Positions 1-9,070 of a DNA stretch of 52,280 nucleotides are shown here, in pieces. The stretch's first letter is position 1. Each line of letters starts with the position of its first letter. Under the pieces are notes generated by a model. The model had not been told where the DNA came from, searched no databases, and worked only from the letters and a program-made list of their open reading frames with translations. Made by a program: the position numbers and the translations under genes. The stretch is from CAJXNP01 sp050305935 (GTDB taxonomy: Bacteria > Bacteroidota > Bacteroidia > Cytophagales > Cyclobacteriaceae): contig JBNLGG010000025.1 of the NCBI GenBank assembly GCA_050305935.1, positions 1 through 52,280 on the forward strand. Reading direction: 5' to 3'.

Positions 1-420
1 GCCAATTTTATTGCCAGGAAAGCGAAAGTGGTGGTAGGAATTGAAACCATTGGCCAGGCCATTACGGATGCAAAAATCAATGCCGAAATAAACGGAATAA
101 ACAATACCGTTTTTATCGAAGGCGATGCAAAAGACCTTTTTAATCCTGAATTGTTTTCAAAATACGGAAAGCCCGAGGTGCTGATCACCGATCCCCCAAG
201 GGCAGGCATGCACAAGGATGTGATAGATATAATATTGGCCACAGAGCCAAAAAAGATAGTGTACGTCAGTTGCAATCCGGCTACCCAAGCAAGAGACCTG
301 GCATTACTGGATGAAAAATATTTGGTAGACCAAGTCCAGCCGGTCGATATGTTTCCTCACACCCATCACGTAGAAAATATTGTTTCCTTGAAATTAAGAA
401 AAGCATATGAGCACATTTGA
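1..420 (+). CDS. rlmD: 23S rRNA (uracil-5-)-methyltransferase RlmD-like, C-terminal part
   Basis: The 5' end lies outside the window; the frame is open from base 1. The visible 139 residues are the end of a TrmA/RumA-family SAM-dependent RNA uridine C5-methyltransferase. The motif DPPRAGMH carries the family's catalytic-region DPPR signature, and VSCNPATQARDL contains the SCNP nucleophile-cysteine motif. The glutamate in VVGIE would contact the SAM ribose. In this family the enzyme methylates U1939/U747-type positions of 23S rRNA, but which uridine is used here cannot be read from a fragment. The next gene starts inside its last codons (overlap 407-420), so the two are probably translated from one message. 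Confidence 0.85.
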   Translation, partial: ANFIARKAKVVVGIETIGQAITDAKINAEINGINNTVFIEGDAKDLFNPELFSKYGKPEVLITDPPRAGMHKDVIDIILATEPKKIVYVSCNPATQARDLALLDEKYLVDQVQPVDMFPHTHHVENIVSLKLRKAYEHI

Positions 421-784
421 AAATGACCCGGAATTAAACGGAAAATATCTTGGCACCATTTCAAGCGATTTCGTCAAAATATCCGAGTACATCAAAGAAG
501 CTTCCTATCAAATAAGGAAAAGAGGGTTTTCTGATTTTCCGGTTTTTCCGATTTCGAAGGAAGGAACTATTATCGGAAGTTTACTGTACAAAAAAGAAGA
601 TCTTGGCCTGGAGTGGAATTATTATGTGACTTATCTGGAGGATTTTGTTCAGCAAAAAATAATCAAGAAGGAAAAAGCAGATGATTTCAAGTCCATTTAC
701 AAAAACCCGGATGAATTCTGCTGTTTATTTGTTATTGACCAGGAGTTCACCAACTTTTTATTCATCCCTTACCCGGAAGATTAA
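407..784 (+). CDS. Conserved hypothetical protein, 125 aa
   Basis: I do not recognise a named family. The protein is soluble and mixed charged, with no signal peptide or membrane segment. It has an aromatic-rich middle (LEWNYYVTYLEDFV) and ends with a hydrophobic stretch followed by PYPED. It starts at an ATG inside the end of the upstream rRNA methyltransferase (14-base overlap), which argues for translational coupling. It ends directly against the convergent acylphosphatase gene. A role connected to the upstream RNA-modifying enzyme would be inference from position only. Confidence 0.7.
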   Translation: MSTFENDPELNGKYLGTISSDFVKISEYIKEASYQIRKRGFSDFPVFPISKEGTIIGSLLYKKEDLGLEWNYYVTYLEDFVQQKIIKKEKADDFKSIYKNPDEFCCLFVIDQEFTNFLFIPYPED

Positions 785-1054
785 TCAGCGAACAATCTTA
801 AATTCTTTATATCCTTTTAGGCCAATTTCTTGAACATCCACGTTGGTGACTTTCGCCCACATCGGTCCTTTGTAACACTCATTGATGAGAAGTTCTACTC
901 TTTCCGGATTGCCCTCAACCTCGATATAAACAGTCCCGTCGGGTAAATTTTTAACAATCCCATTTACATCCAACTGACCGGCGTGCTGGGCAACAAAGTA
1001 TCTGAAACCTACGCCTTGTACCCTGCCTGTCACTATAATCTGCTTTGCAATCAA
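785..1054 (-). CDS. acyP: Acylphosphatase
   Basis: This 89-residue protein has the usual length of the acylphosphatase family, which hydrolyses carboxyl-phosphate bonds of acylphosphates in the cytoplasm. The signature VQGVGFRYF carries the phosphate-binding arginine (R18), and GIVKNLPDG carries the catalytic asparagine (N36). The start used is TTG; it lies one base after the deoC stop codon, with no ATG nearby, so the gene depends on deoC translation. It forms a two-gene unit with deoC. Confidence 0.93.
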   Translation of the reverse strand: MIAKQIIVTGRVQGVGFRYFVAQHAGQLDVNGIVKNLPDGTVYIEVEGNPERVELLINECYKGPMWAKVTNVDVQEIGLKGYKEFKIVR

Positions 1055-1055
1055 T

Positions 1056-1724
1056 TTAACTGTGTTGAAATCCCGATGCTTCTCTCATTATTCGAACACC
1101 CGCAGAAGTACCTATTCTGTCTGCACCACACTCGATCATTTCCACGGCACTCTTGTAACTCTTAATTCCTCCGCTGGCTTTAATACCCACGTTCTGAGGT
1201 AGGTTTTTTCTCATAAGCCTGATTTTAGAAGGCACGGCTCCCTCACTCGCAAATCCCGTGGAAGACTTTACAAAATCAGTTCCAGCCTCCAGGCAAATTT
1301 GACATGCATCCACTATTTCTTCCTCGTTTAAAAGGGCGGTTTCTATGATCACTTTCATCAAAGTCCCTTTGTCGTGAATCAATTTAGCGCACTTAGCCAA
1401 CTCAATTTTAGTCCATGAATGATTTGACTTAAAAGCAGAAATATTCATGACAATATCCAGTTCATTCGCACCGTGTTCTATCGCCAGATTGATTTCTGAC
1501 AATTTAACATCGCTTAGATGATATCCAAGTGGAAAACCAACCACTGTGACGAGCTGAATCGACGACTTGGACAGCTCCTGCGCTGCTTTTTTTACCCAAA
1601 ATGGAGGTATACAGATTCCCAGAAAATCATGTTCATGCGCCTCATCTATCAGGTTCATAATATCACTTTCCGTACAATCTTGCTTTAAGAGAGTATGCTC
1701 AATAAATCGGTTTATTTTATACAT
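1056..1724 (-). CDS. deoC: Deoxyribose-phosphate aldolase
   Basis: A DeoC-family class I aldolase of 222 residues, the normal bacterial length. It cleaves 2-deoxyribose-5-phosphate to glyceraldehyde-3-phosphate and acetaldehyde in deoxynucleoside catabolism. The segment LMKVIIETALL holds the lysine that tunes the active site. KSSTGF followed by IKASGGIKS near the end holds the Schiff-base lysine and phosphate-binding loop. The ATG start at 1724 gives an intact N terminus. acyP follows after a single base. No other deo genes are nearby. Confidence 0.95.
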   Translation of the reverse strand: MYKINRFIEHTLLKQDCTESDIMNLIDEAHEHDFLGICIPPFWVKKAAQELSKSSIQLVTVVGFPLGYHLSDVKLSEINLAIEHGANELDIVMNISAFKSNHSWTKIELAKCAKLIHDKGTLMKVIIETALLNEEEIVDACQICLEAGTDFVKSSTGFASEGAVPSKIRLMRKNLPQNVGIKASGGIKSYKSAVEMIECGADRIGTSAGVRIMREASGFQHS

Positions 1725-1801
1725 TGTTTGCCGTTAATTTAAAAAAATACCAGGTTGAATGACGGCTTGACCTAAAAAAATTTATTTGGTTTTGACCGCT
1801 G

Positions 1802-1809
1802 CAAAATTA
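1802..1809 (-). promoter_or_regulatory. Candidate -7 box for deoC-acyP
   Basis: On the minus strand this reads TAATTTTG, matching the Bacteroidota TAnnTTTG box about 78 bases before the deoC ATG. No convincing TTG -33 element lies at the right distance, so confidence is low. Confidence 0.35.
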
Positions 1810-1827
1810 TAAAGTAAATTCAACTCG

Positions 1828-2187
1828 CTAATGGACTAACTCACATTCCTTGCAAAATTTCCTCTTTCCGGGTTTGCGCTTTTTTGGTTTCTTTTTGTGC
1901 CCAAAATAGCTTGGATCAGAATATTGCGGCTTTTCCATCTCTTTGGCTATTTTCTTCTGCTTTTTGACATTCGCCTCCATTCTTACTTCATATTCCTCCA
2001 CCTTTTTGTCAAAATCCAGGTTGTTGTACGTCACCTTCTTTTTGTCCTTATAACCGGACCCTTTGTAATCCTGTCCATAAGTGGCTCCCCGGTCTGCTGA
2101 TTTTTCTTTTTTTTTATTGTCTGATTGGGCAAAAGAAATCGTACCTATGCCCAATAAAATAAAAAGTAAATAAATAGATTTTTGCAT
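1828..2187 (-). CDS. Secreted basic hypothetical protein, 119 aa
   Basis: The N terminus is a clear Sec signal peptide (hydrophobic core LLFILLGIGTIS, probable cleavage after FAQ). The mature part is very lysine-rich, with stretches such as KKKPKKRKPGKRK, and ends KFCKECELVH, with two cysteines spaced C-x2-C. I know no function for it. The paired cysteines may bind metal or form a disulfide outside the cytoplasm (inference). It sits alone between deoC and metG in the same direction. Confidence 0.7.
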   Translation of the reverse strand: MQKSIYLLFILLGIGTISFAQSDNKKKEKSADRGATYGQDYKGSGYKDKKKVTYNNLDFDKKVEEYEVRMEANVKKQKKIAKEMEKPQYSDPSYFGHKKKPKKRKPGKRKFCKECELVH

Positions 2188-2236
2188 AACACTTTTTGGT
2201 GAAAACAGAGAAAGCCAATAGATATTGTATTTCCGG

Positions 2237-4300
2237 TTAACTAATAACGCTTCCGTTACGCAATGCCGAATCCGGTGTGATAAAAATTAGCTTGCCAGTT
2301 TCATCCTCTGCAAGTAAGATCATTCCTTGTGATTCGATTCCCATAATTTTTCGCGGCGCCAGATTGACCAATACTGTTACCTGCTTATTTACTACCTCTT
2401 CCGGGGTAAAACTTTTTGCGATACCACTTACAATGGTTCTCACATCCAGCCCGGTGTCCACTTTGAGTTTCAGAAGTTTATTTGATTTTTCCACCCTTTC
2501 AGCCTCCAGGATTTTCCCGATGCGCAGGTCCATTTTTACAAAATCATCGTAGGTGCAGATTTCTTTAGCTGCTGGTACTACCTTGTCTTCCTGGGCATTG
2601 GTTTCTAAATTCATCTTTTTAGTATTCAATAGTTTTTGAACCTGTTTTTCAATAATGTCATCTTCAATTTTCTCAAAAAGCAATTCGGGCTGATTTAACA
2701 CTTTATTTTCAGGCAATAAATCATGTGTTCCTATTTTATCCCAATCAGCAGGCTCACTGTCCAGCAAATGATTAATTTTTTTAGCTGTAAACGGAAGAAA
2801 TATTTCGCTCAATGCCCCAATCGTTGCTACTACTTGCAGCGATAAATTTAATATGGTGGAGACCCTTGGCTCATCCGTTTTGATCAGCTTCCAGGGTTCA
2901 TTATCTGCCAAATATTTATTCCCGGTTCGGGCAAGATCAACAAATGAGTTAAGAGCCTCCCTGAATCTAAATTGGTCAAGTGATTCAGATATTTTCTTTG
3001 AGCTCTCCTTCAGGGTGTCAATTAATTGTTGGTCTACCGGAAACAATTCATTTCTCAGAGGCACCTTTCCATCAAAAAATTTATGTGTAAGGACCGCGGC
3101 TCTGTTAATGAAATTGCCAATGATCGCCACCAATTCATTATTGTTTTTGGCCTGAAAATCCTTCCAGGTAAAGTCATTGTCCTTCGTTTCAGGAGTGTTG
3201 GAGGCCAATGTATATCGCAAGACATCTTCCTTTCCCGGAAATTCGTCCAGGTACTCATGCAGCCACACCGCCCAGTTTCTGGAAGTGGAGATCTTATCAC
3301 CCTCAAGGTTTAAAAATTCGTTTGCCGGAACATTGTCCGGAACAATGAACTCTCCATGAGTTTTTAACATGGTAGGGAAAATAATACAGTGAAAAACAAT
3401 ATTATCTTTACCGATGAAGTGAATCAGACGAGTATCTTCCGACTGCCAGTAGTCCTTCCAGTTTTTGCCTTTTTCTGTAGCCCAGTCCTTCGTCGCTGAA
3501 ATGTAACCTATAGGTGCATCAAACCATACATATAATACTTTCCCTTCTGTATCTTTTAACGGAACCGGTACTCCCCAATCAAGGTCTCTGGTCACCGCCC
3601 TTGGCTGGAGGCCTTGGTCTATCCACGACTTACACTGCCCATATACGTTGGTTTTCCATTCTTTATGCCCGTCTAAGATCCACTCCCTCAGCCAGTTTTC
3701 GTGTTCATCCAGCGGGAGGTACCAATGTTTCGTCTCCTTAAGAACGGGCTTGGAGCCGCTAAGCATTGACCTCGGGTTATTTAATTCTGATGGGCTAAGG
3801 GTAGTGCCACACTTTTCACATTGGTCTCCGTACGCCTCTTCGAAGCCGCATTTCGGACAAGTTCCCTTAATATACCGGTCAGCTAAAAATGTTTTCGCCT
3901 CATCATCATAATATTGATTTGACAATATTTCCTTAAAAATACCCTTCTCATAAAGGGTAGAGAAAAAATCAGATGCTGTTTGATAATGAGTCTTACTCGT
4001 GGTCCTTGAATAAATATCGAAGCTAATACCGAATTTTTCGAACGATGATTTAATCAGCTCATTATACTTATCCGCTACTTGCTGTGGCGAAATCCCCTCC
4101 TTTTTTGCTCTGAGGGTAATAGGAACCCCATGCTCATCAGAACCACATATAAAAGCCACATCCTCTCCCTTTTTTCTCAGATATCGCACATAAATATCGG
4201 CAGGCACATAAACGCCAGCCAGATGTCCAATATGCAAAGGTCCATTAGCGTATGGTAAGGCAGAAGTAATTGTATGTCTTTTATATTTCTTTTCAGGCAT
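2237..4300 (-). CDS. metG: Methionyl-tRNA synthetase
   Basis: Charges tRNA-Met in the cytoplasm. The protein is a full-length 687-residue MetG. The class I HIGH motif is at residues 23-26. The zinc knuckle cysteines are C148, C151, C161 and C164. The KMSKS loop is present as KISTS at 336-340. An anticodon-binding helical domain follows. The last ~100 residues form the EMAP-II/Trbp-like tRNA-binding domain (DFVKMDLRIGKI onward) that is fused in the long form of MetG. A TAnnTTTG box lies just upstream. No neighbour shares its pathway. Confidence 0.97.
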   Translation of the reverse strand: MPEKKYKRHTITSALPYANGPLHIGHLAGVYVPADIYVRYLRKKGEDVAFICGSDEHGVPITLRAKKEGISPQQVADKYNELIKSSFEKFGISFDIYSRTTSKTHYQTASDFFSTLYEKGIFKEILSNQYYDDEAKTFLADRYIKGTCPKCGFEEAYGDQCEKCGTTLSPSELNNPRSMLSGSKPVLKETKHWYLPLDEHENWLREWILDGHKEWKTNVYGQCKSWIDQGLQPRAVTRDLDWGVPVPLKDTEGKVLYVWFDAPIGYISATKDWATEKGKNWKDYWQSEDTRLIHFIGKDNIVFHCIIFPTMLKTHGEFIVPDNVPANEFLNLEGDKISTSRNWAVWLHEYLDEFPGKEDVLRYTLASNTPETKDNDFTWKDFQAKNNNELVAIIGNFINRAAVLTHKFFDGKVPLRNELFPVDQQLIDTLKESSKKISESLDQFRFREALNSFVDLARTGNKYLADNEPWKLIKTDEPRVSTILNLSLQVVATIGALSEIFLPFTAKKINHLLDSEPADWDKIGTHDLLPENKVLNQPELLFEKIEDDIIEKQVQKLLNTKKMNLETNAQEDKVVPAAKEICTYDDFVKMDLRIGKILEAERVEKSNKLLKLKVDTGLDVRTIVSGIAKSFTPEEVVNKQVTVLVNLAPRKIMGIESQGMILLAEDETGKLIFITPDSALRNGSVIS

Positions 4301-4316
4301 TTTTTTAAATTTTTGG

Positions 4317-4324
4317 CAAAGATA
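4317..4324 (-). promoter_or_regulatory. Promoter -7 box for metG
   Basis: Minus strand TATCTTTG, a full match to TAnnTTTG, ends 17 bases before the metG ATG. The expected start site would give a leader of only about 10 bases. A CTG about 18 bases upstream could serve as a weak -33 element. Confidence 0.5.
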
Positions 4325-4362
4325 GAAAGATAAAGGAAGCTACAGGAATTTGATACGTAATT

Positions 4363-6522
4363 TTAGAAAGTGGGTAGGTTGATCTCAAAAATGGTGTTGT
4401 CCCTCTGTTTTTTTAATTCGATAGAGCCTTTTAACTTTTCGACACCCACTCTTGCTGCATAAATTTCAAGGCCCGTACCACTTCTTCTCGGCGATCCCTT
4501 AAAAAACACATCAAAGACCTTATTAACATCTGCGTCCAGGATCCCAAAACCATTGTCTTCAAAAATGATTTTCAGCGACTTATCCTTGTTGCCCTGAACA
4601 ATCAGGTTGACAAAAGCCTCCTTATTAGCAGAAAACAAGAAAGCATTGTTCAACATGTTTTCGATTATTGAGACGAAAACCGCTCTATCGCTCCTCCAAT
4701 TCCCTTTAATATTCAGTATTAAATTTACTTTTACGGCGCTGGCCAGCTCGGACTTTTTAGAAAGTGCAACCCCGGCACTTATACTTCTTTCAATGTCAAT
4801 CAACTCTATTTCAGGTTCTTTTTGATAAGTATCGTGCACTTCGATCAGCTTGTTCAATATCCTGTTAGCCCGGTTCGAAATCCCTTCCAGGATATCAAAA
4901 TATTTTAATGCCGAATCATCCTGCGATTCCATCGCGCCCACTTTGATAATTCCCTGCATGGTGGCGATTGGCCCCCTTAGGTCATGGCTTGTTTTATAAA
5001 TAAAATCGTCAAGGTCTTTTACCGCTTTTTCTAACCTTTTATTTGTATAGCCCAATTCTTTGGTACGGGCTCTGACTGCTTTTTCCAGCCCGGTATTCAC
5101 ATTTTTTAACAATTCATTTTGATGCTTGATAGTTTCCTGTGCCTCCGCCAACTGCTTATTTCGGCTCTCGAGGACTTCCTTTTGCTTTTCAATTTTGAAA
5201 TTGCTGATACTGAGCTTTTTATTTATCCGGTTGGTCTGGATGTAGTTTCTGGTAACGATAATGATCAACAGAATACTTAGCACTAAAACAGTGGCTAACA
5301 GCCGACTTAAATTAGTTCGCTGATTAATATCTTCTTCCTTTTGCGCTATAACCAATTGTGATGCTTCTGCCTGGTGAAAAAGCTGGACGTTGGCCAGGTT
5401 TTTCGCCAACTCCTCATTGAAAATGCTATCAGCTAATTCTGTATATAGCTTTTGATAATAATAAGCGCTGTCATATTTTTTTTCCCGGTCATATATCTTT
5501 GCCAATAACTTATAAAGTTGATAGTTCCCCTTAATATCACCAATTCCATCTGCAACTTTCTTACTTTCAGATATATATCTTTTAGCCTGGCTGTAGTTCG
5601 CCTTCTCCGTCTCAATCAAAGCCAAATTATAATAATTGGAAGCTTGCTGTGGTTTAATATTGAATTGCTCATTTATTTCCATGGACTTTTTAAAAAACTC
5701 TTCGGCCTTCTCGTATACACCCATCGAACTGTATATCTCCCCAATCCCTCCATATATTAGAGGTAAGTCATAGTCATTGTTTCTCTTTGCAATTTCAATT
5801 GCTTTTTCAAAGTATTCAATGGCTTTGGTGTTTTGCATTACAGACCTGTAACATAATCCGATGTTGTGATACTCAATATTTAAATTGACAGTGTCATTTT
5901 GCTGTAACTTTATTTCCAGCGCTTTTCTTAGATAAAGCAAAGCATTCTCAAAATCTTTTACTTCATAGTATGTAACTCCAATATTATTATATGAATTAGC
6001 GAATCCAGTTTCAATTCCCAGCTTAATTTTTATCTTTAGCGACTCATGAAAATAATATAAGGAACTGTCATATATTAACAAGTCATGAAAGTAATTGCCT
6101 AACGCGGTATAGCACTTATATAAGTATTCATCGTTTCCGGAAGCTTTGGAAAGCCTGATCGCCTCTTTAAAATAAGGCTTTGAATTCGTAGGGTCGAATA
6201 TATCCAGGTATGAGTACCCTATATCAACTAAACATCGAATTTGATTAGTAGTGTCTTTGGTTTTCAAAGCCTCATTCAAGGCCATCTTATAGTAAAAAAT
6301 ACTACTATCAATATCAGCCAGGTAAAAATTATCAACTAAATCATAAATCAAATTAATCTTTTCCTGCCCCTCTTTTTCCAGTACATTCTCCTTGACCACT
6401 GCTCTTAAAGTTGCATTTTTTTGCTGAGCATTGGCAAATAGGTGGGTAACTATGGACAGGTATAAAAATATAAAATATTTGAATAATACAATTTTAAAGA
6501 AGTGCCCAGACGTTTGCAGCAT
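4363..6522 (-). CDS. TPR-repeat membrane sensor histidine kinase
   Basis: This 719-residue protein has an N-terminal signal or anchor (about 10-32) and a periplasmic array of tetratricopeptide repeats (about 95-370). One membrane helix (about 407-424) and a coiled coil (435-505) follow. The HisKA box is SHDLRGPIA, with phospho-accepting H513, and the HATPase_c domain ends the protein. The N box (ENMLNN) and G1 box (EDNGFGI) are visible. The G2 position reads GTGLEIY instead of the usual GxGLGL, so ATP-lid function may be altered. No response regulator is next to it, so it is an orphan kinase. Its kinase core resembles that of the 10.1 kb kinase. The signal is unknown. Confidence 0.9.
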   Translation of the reverse strand: MLQTSGHFFKIVLFKYFIFLYLSIVTHLFANAQQKNATLRAVVKENVLEKEGQEKINLIYDLVDNFYLADIDSSIFYYKMALNEALKTKDTTNQIRCLVDIGYSYLDIFDPTNSKPYFKEAIRLSKASGNDEYLYKCYTALGNYFHDLLIYDSSLYYFHESLKIKIKLGIETGFANSYNNIGVTYYEVKDFENALLYLRKALEIKLQQNDTVNLNIEYHNIGLCYRSVMQNTKAIEYFEKAIEIAKRNNDYDLPLIYGGIGEIYSSMGVYEKAEEFFKKSMEINEQFNIKPQQASNYYNLALIETEKANYSQAKRYISESKKVADGIGDIKGNYQLYKLLAKIYDREKKYDSAYYYQKLYTELADSIFNEELAKNLANVQLFHQAEASQLVIAQKEEDINQRTNLSRLLATVLVLSILLIIIVTRNYIQTNRINKKLSISNFKIEKQKEVLESRNKQLAEAQETIKHQNELLKNVNTGLEKAVRARTKELGYTNKRLEKAVKDLDDFIYKTSHDLRGPIATMQGIIKVGAMESQDDSALKYFDILEGISNRANRILNKLIEVHDTYQKEPEIELIDIERSISAGVALSKKSELASAVKVNLILNIKGNWRSDRAVFVSIIENMLNNAFLFSANKEAFVNLIVQGNKDKSLKIIFEDNGFGILDADVNKVFDVFFKGSPRRSGTGLEIYAARVGVEKLKGSIELKKQRDNTIFEINLPTF

Positions 6523-6769
6523 TGTGTCAGTATAAAATTTAAAAGCTATAAAAAATCTAAATAAAATTCTGAGCTGTGGTTAGAAAAAGGAAAAATACAC
6601 AATAATATCAAAATATTCAAAAACCAAGATACTTAAAGTATTACTTTAAATACAAGAAATTGAAATATTTCAAGTGTTTATAATTTTTTCCGACCGAAAT
6701 ATAACAATTTTTATAAAATGTATTTAAACAATTATTAATTGCACTTTACTAATTTTTTATATAATTATT
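6523..6769. other. AT-rich intergenic stretch, no gene seen
   Basis: About 250 very AT-rich bases between the divergently transcribed TPR kinase and the small lipoprotein. I see no convincing ORF, RNA or terminator. It presumably carries the kinase promoter, but no clean TAnnTTTG box on the minus strand was found. Confidence 0.4.
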
Positions 6770-6800
6770 TTGATATTTAGCTTTCAAATTGCTATGTTTG
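6770..6800 (+). promoter_or_regulatory. Bacteroidota promoter for the small lipoprotein
   Basis: TTG at 6770-6772 and TATGTTTG at 6793-6800 are separated by 20 bases, close to the consensus TTG-N19/20-TAnnTTTG. The ATG of the lipoprotein gene follows 46 bases later. Confidence 0.65.
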
Positions 6801-6846
6801 AACAAGATTTTAAAGAATTATTGTAGGCTATTTAAATCAAACTAAG

Positions 6847-7008
6847 ATGAAAACTAAATTATTAACACTCGCTCTTTTCGGATTTTTAACATTAGGATTT
6901 GTTTCATGTGCAGATGAAGAAATTGCACCTTCCAGTGATAACACAGTTCAAGCATCGAGAGATCAGAACGATAATGGGATGACCAGACCTATATTAACAA
7001 GGGACTAG
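6847..7008 (+). CDS. Small lipoprotein, 53 aa
   Basis: A short ORF of 53 codons plus TAG. The N terminus is MKTKLLTLALFGFLTL, followed by a lipobox FVSC with the lipidated cysteine at residue 21. The mature peptide of about 33 residues is polar and acidic at first (ADEEIAP), then ends TRPILTRD. A good promoter precedes it and an intrinsic terminator follows at 7.2 kb, so it is probably a free-standing gene. I recognise no family. As a surface or periplasmic lipid-anchored peptide its function is unknown. Confidence 0.65.
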   Translation: MKTKLLTLALFGFLTLGFVSCADEEIAPSSDNTVQASRDQNDNGMTRPILTRD

Positions 7009-7198
7009 TCAATACACCAAAAATCAAAAAACACATTTAGTTTTCTCTTTTAGAAGGGTATAAAAATATTAAAAAAATTATACTTTCAAAAAAAGAGATC
7101 AAGGTTTTTATATTAATTGCATTATTTCAATACCAAATAGAATTTTACTGGCGGGATTTACGAAACTCAATCTGAAAATATCATAACCCGTGAAAAAT

Positions 7199-7228
7199 AT
7201 AAACCCAGCTTAGTCGCGGGGTTTTTTT
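7199..7228 (+). terminator. Intrinsic terminator
   Basis: Stem AAACCC (7201-7206) pairs with GGGTTT (7219-7224), followed by a T run. An alternative upstream arm (AACCCG, near 7187) could lengthen it. It closes the small lipoprotein unit just before the typA promoter. Confidence 0.6.
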
Positions 7229-7243
7229 ATCGTCTTTTCTTAC

Positions 7244-7251
7244 TACCTTTG
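7244..7251 (+). promoter_or_regulatory. Promoter -7 box for typA
   Basis: TACCTTTG matches TAnnTTTG and lies 19 bases before the typA ATG, directly after a terminator. The -33 region is T-rich with no exact TTG. Confidence 0.5.
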
Positions 7252-7270
7252 CGGCTTCAAATTTTATTCA

Positions 7271-9064
7271 ATGCAAAGTATCAGAAATGTTGCCATTATC
7301 GCACACGTTGATCATGGCAAGACCACCCTTGTAGATAAAATCATCTACGCGACAAATATTCTTTCTCCCCATAAGGAAAAACAGGAATTAATCCTTGACA
7401 ACAATGACCTGGAAAAAGAAAGAGGAATTACCATTACGTCCAAAAACGTTTCCGTAACCTACAAGGATACCAAAATCAACATTATCGACACACCAGGTCA
7501 CGCGGATTTTGGTGGCGAAGTGGAGCGTGTGCTAAAAATGGCCGATGGGGTATTACTGTTGGTGGATGCCTTTGAAGGTCCAATGCCCCAAACGCGTTTT
7601 GTATTGAGCAAAGCCATTAATTTAGGCTTGAAGCCGATCGTAGTCATAAATAAAGTTGACAAATTAAACTGCCGCCCGGATGAAGTCCATGAGCAGGTAT
7701 TTGATCTTATGTTTCATCTGGACGCCACTGAAGAACAATTAGATTTTACTACGGTTTATGGCTCAGCCAAAGAAAATTGGTTCAGCTTTGATTGGAAAGA
7801 AAAAACCAATGACATAACCCCATTACTTGATACAATTATAGACATTATTCCTCCGGCACCATACGTTGAGGGCAATCCACAATTCCAAATTACTTCGCTC
7901 GACTATTCATCATTTGTGGGTAGGATCGCTATTGGGAGGGTATTCAAAGGCGAACTCAATGAGGGTCAAACACTTGGTATAATCAAAAAAGATAACAGCA
8001 AGGCTAAATTTAAATTGAAGGAAATCCACGTGTTTGATGGACTTGGAAGAGTAAAAGTTAAAAACGTCAAATGCGGGGATATTTGCGCACTAGTTGGTAT
8101 CGAAGAGTTTGAATTAGGAGACACCATCTGCGATTTTGATAATCCGGAACCTATGAAACGAATTGCGATTGATGAACCTACCATCAATATGCTTTTTACC
8201 ATCAATAATTCACCCTTCTTTGGAAAAGAAGGAAAGTTCGTTACGTCTCGGCATCTAAGAGACCGACTCTTTAAGGAAACGGAAAAAAACCTTGCATTAA
8301 AAGTGGAGGAAACTGACTCAGAGGATAAATTTTTGGTGTTTGGTAGGGGTATTTTACATTTATCAGTCCTTATCGAAACAATGAGAAGAGAGGGTTATGA
8401 GCTGCAGGTGGGACAACCTCAAGTAATCTTCAAGGAAATAGACGGTCAAAAAAATGAGCCCATTGAACTATTTGTTGTCGATGTACCCCAGGACTACAGT
8501 GGGAAAATAATTGAAGCTGTAACAAAAAGAAAAGGAGAATTAAAAGTGATTGAGCCAAAAGGCGATGTCCAGCACCTTGAATTTGAAATTCCATCAAGAG
8601 GTATTATGGGACTTAGGAATAACCTTTTGACCTTATCAGCAGGTGAAGCAGTGATAAACCACCGCTTTCTTGAGTACCAGCCTTTCAAAGGTGAGATTTC
8701 TGTTAGAAATAATGGATCGCTCATTTCCATGGAAACCGGTGGTAGTACTGCCTATGCTATCGATAAATTGCAAGACCGGGGTGTTTTCTTCATTGATCCG
8801 GGAGATGAAATCTACGAGGGCCAGGTAATTGGTGAACACATCCGATCAAATGATCTCGTCATCAACGTGACGAAAGGCAAAAAACTTACCAACATGCGTG
8901 CTTCGGGTTCAGATGATAATACGAAAATTGCTCCTAAAAGAAGTTTTTCATTAGAAGAGGCCTTAGAATATATTCACAAAGATGAATATCTGGAAACGAC
9001 ACCACAATCCATCCGGCTAAGAAAAATTTACCTGAAGGAACACGAAAGAAAAAAGGTAAGTTAG
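7271..9064 (+). CDS. typA: Ribosome-associated GTPase TypA/BipA
   Basis: A translational GTPase of the EF-G group that binds the ribosome and helps 50S assembly and stress growth. Length 597 residues is typical. The G1 loop AHVDHGKT is at 11-18, the switch I region contains RGITI, G3 is DTPG at 73-76 and G4 is NKVD at 127-130. The beta-barrel domain 2, EF-G-like domains and the BipA-specific C-terminal domain (RGIMGLRN, NMRASGSDDN) follow. It is transcribed from its own promoter and converges on the SDR gene, only 6 bases away. Confidence 0.97.
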   Translation: MQSIRNVAIIAHVDHGKTTLVDKIIYATNILSPHKEKQELILDNNDLEKERGITITSKNVSVTYKDTKINIIDTPGHADFGGEVERVLKMADGVLLLVDAFEGPMPQTRFVLSKAINLGLKPIVVINKVDKLNCRPDEVHEQVFDLMFHLDATEEQLDFTTVYGSAKENWFSFDWKEKTNDITPLLDTIIDIIPPAPYVEGNPQFQITSLDYSSFVGRIAIGRVFKGELNEGQTLGIIKKDNSKAKFKLKEIHVFDGLGRVKVKNVKCGDICALVGIEEFELGDTICDFDNPEPMKRIAIDEPTINMLFTINNSPFFGKEGKFVTSRHLRDRLFKETEKNLALKVEETDSEDKFLVFGRGILHLSVLIETMRREGYELQVGQPQVIFKEIDGQKNEPIELFVVDVPQDYSGKIIEAVTKRKGELKVIEPKGDVQHLEFEIPSRGIMGLRNNLLTLSAGEAVINHRFLEYQPFKGEISVRNNGSLISMETGGSTAYAIDKLQDRGVFFIDPGDEIYEGQVIGEHIRSNDLVINVTKGKKLTNMRASGSDDNTKIAPKRSFSLEEALEYIHKDEYLETTPQSIRLRKIYLKEHERKKVS

Positions 9065-9070
9065 TATATC

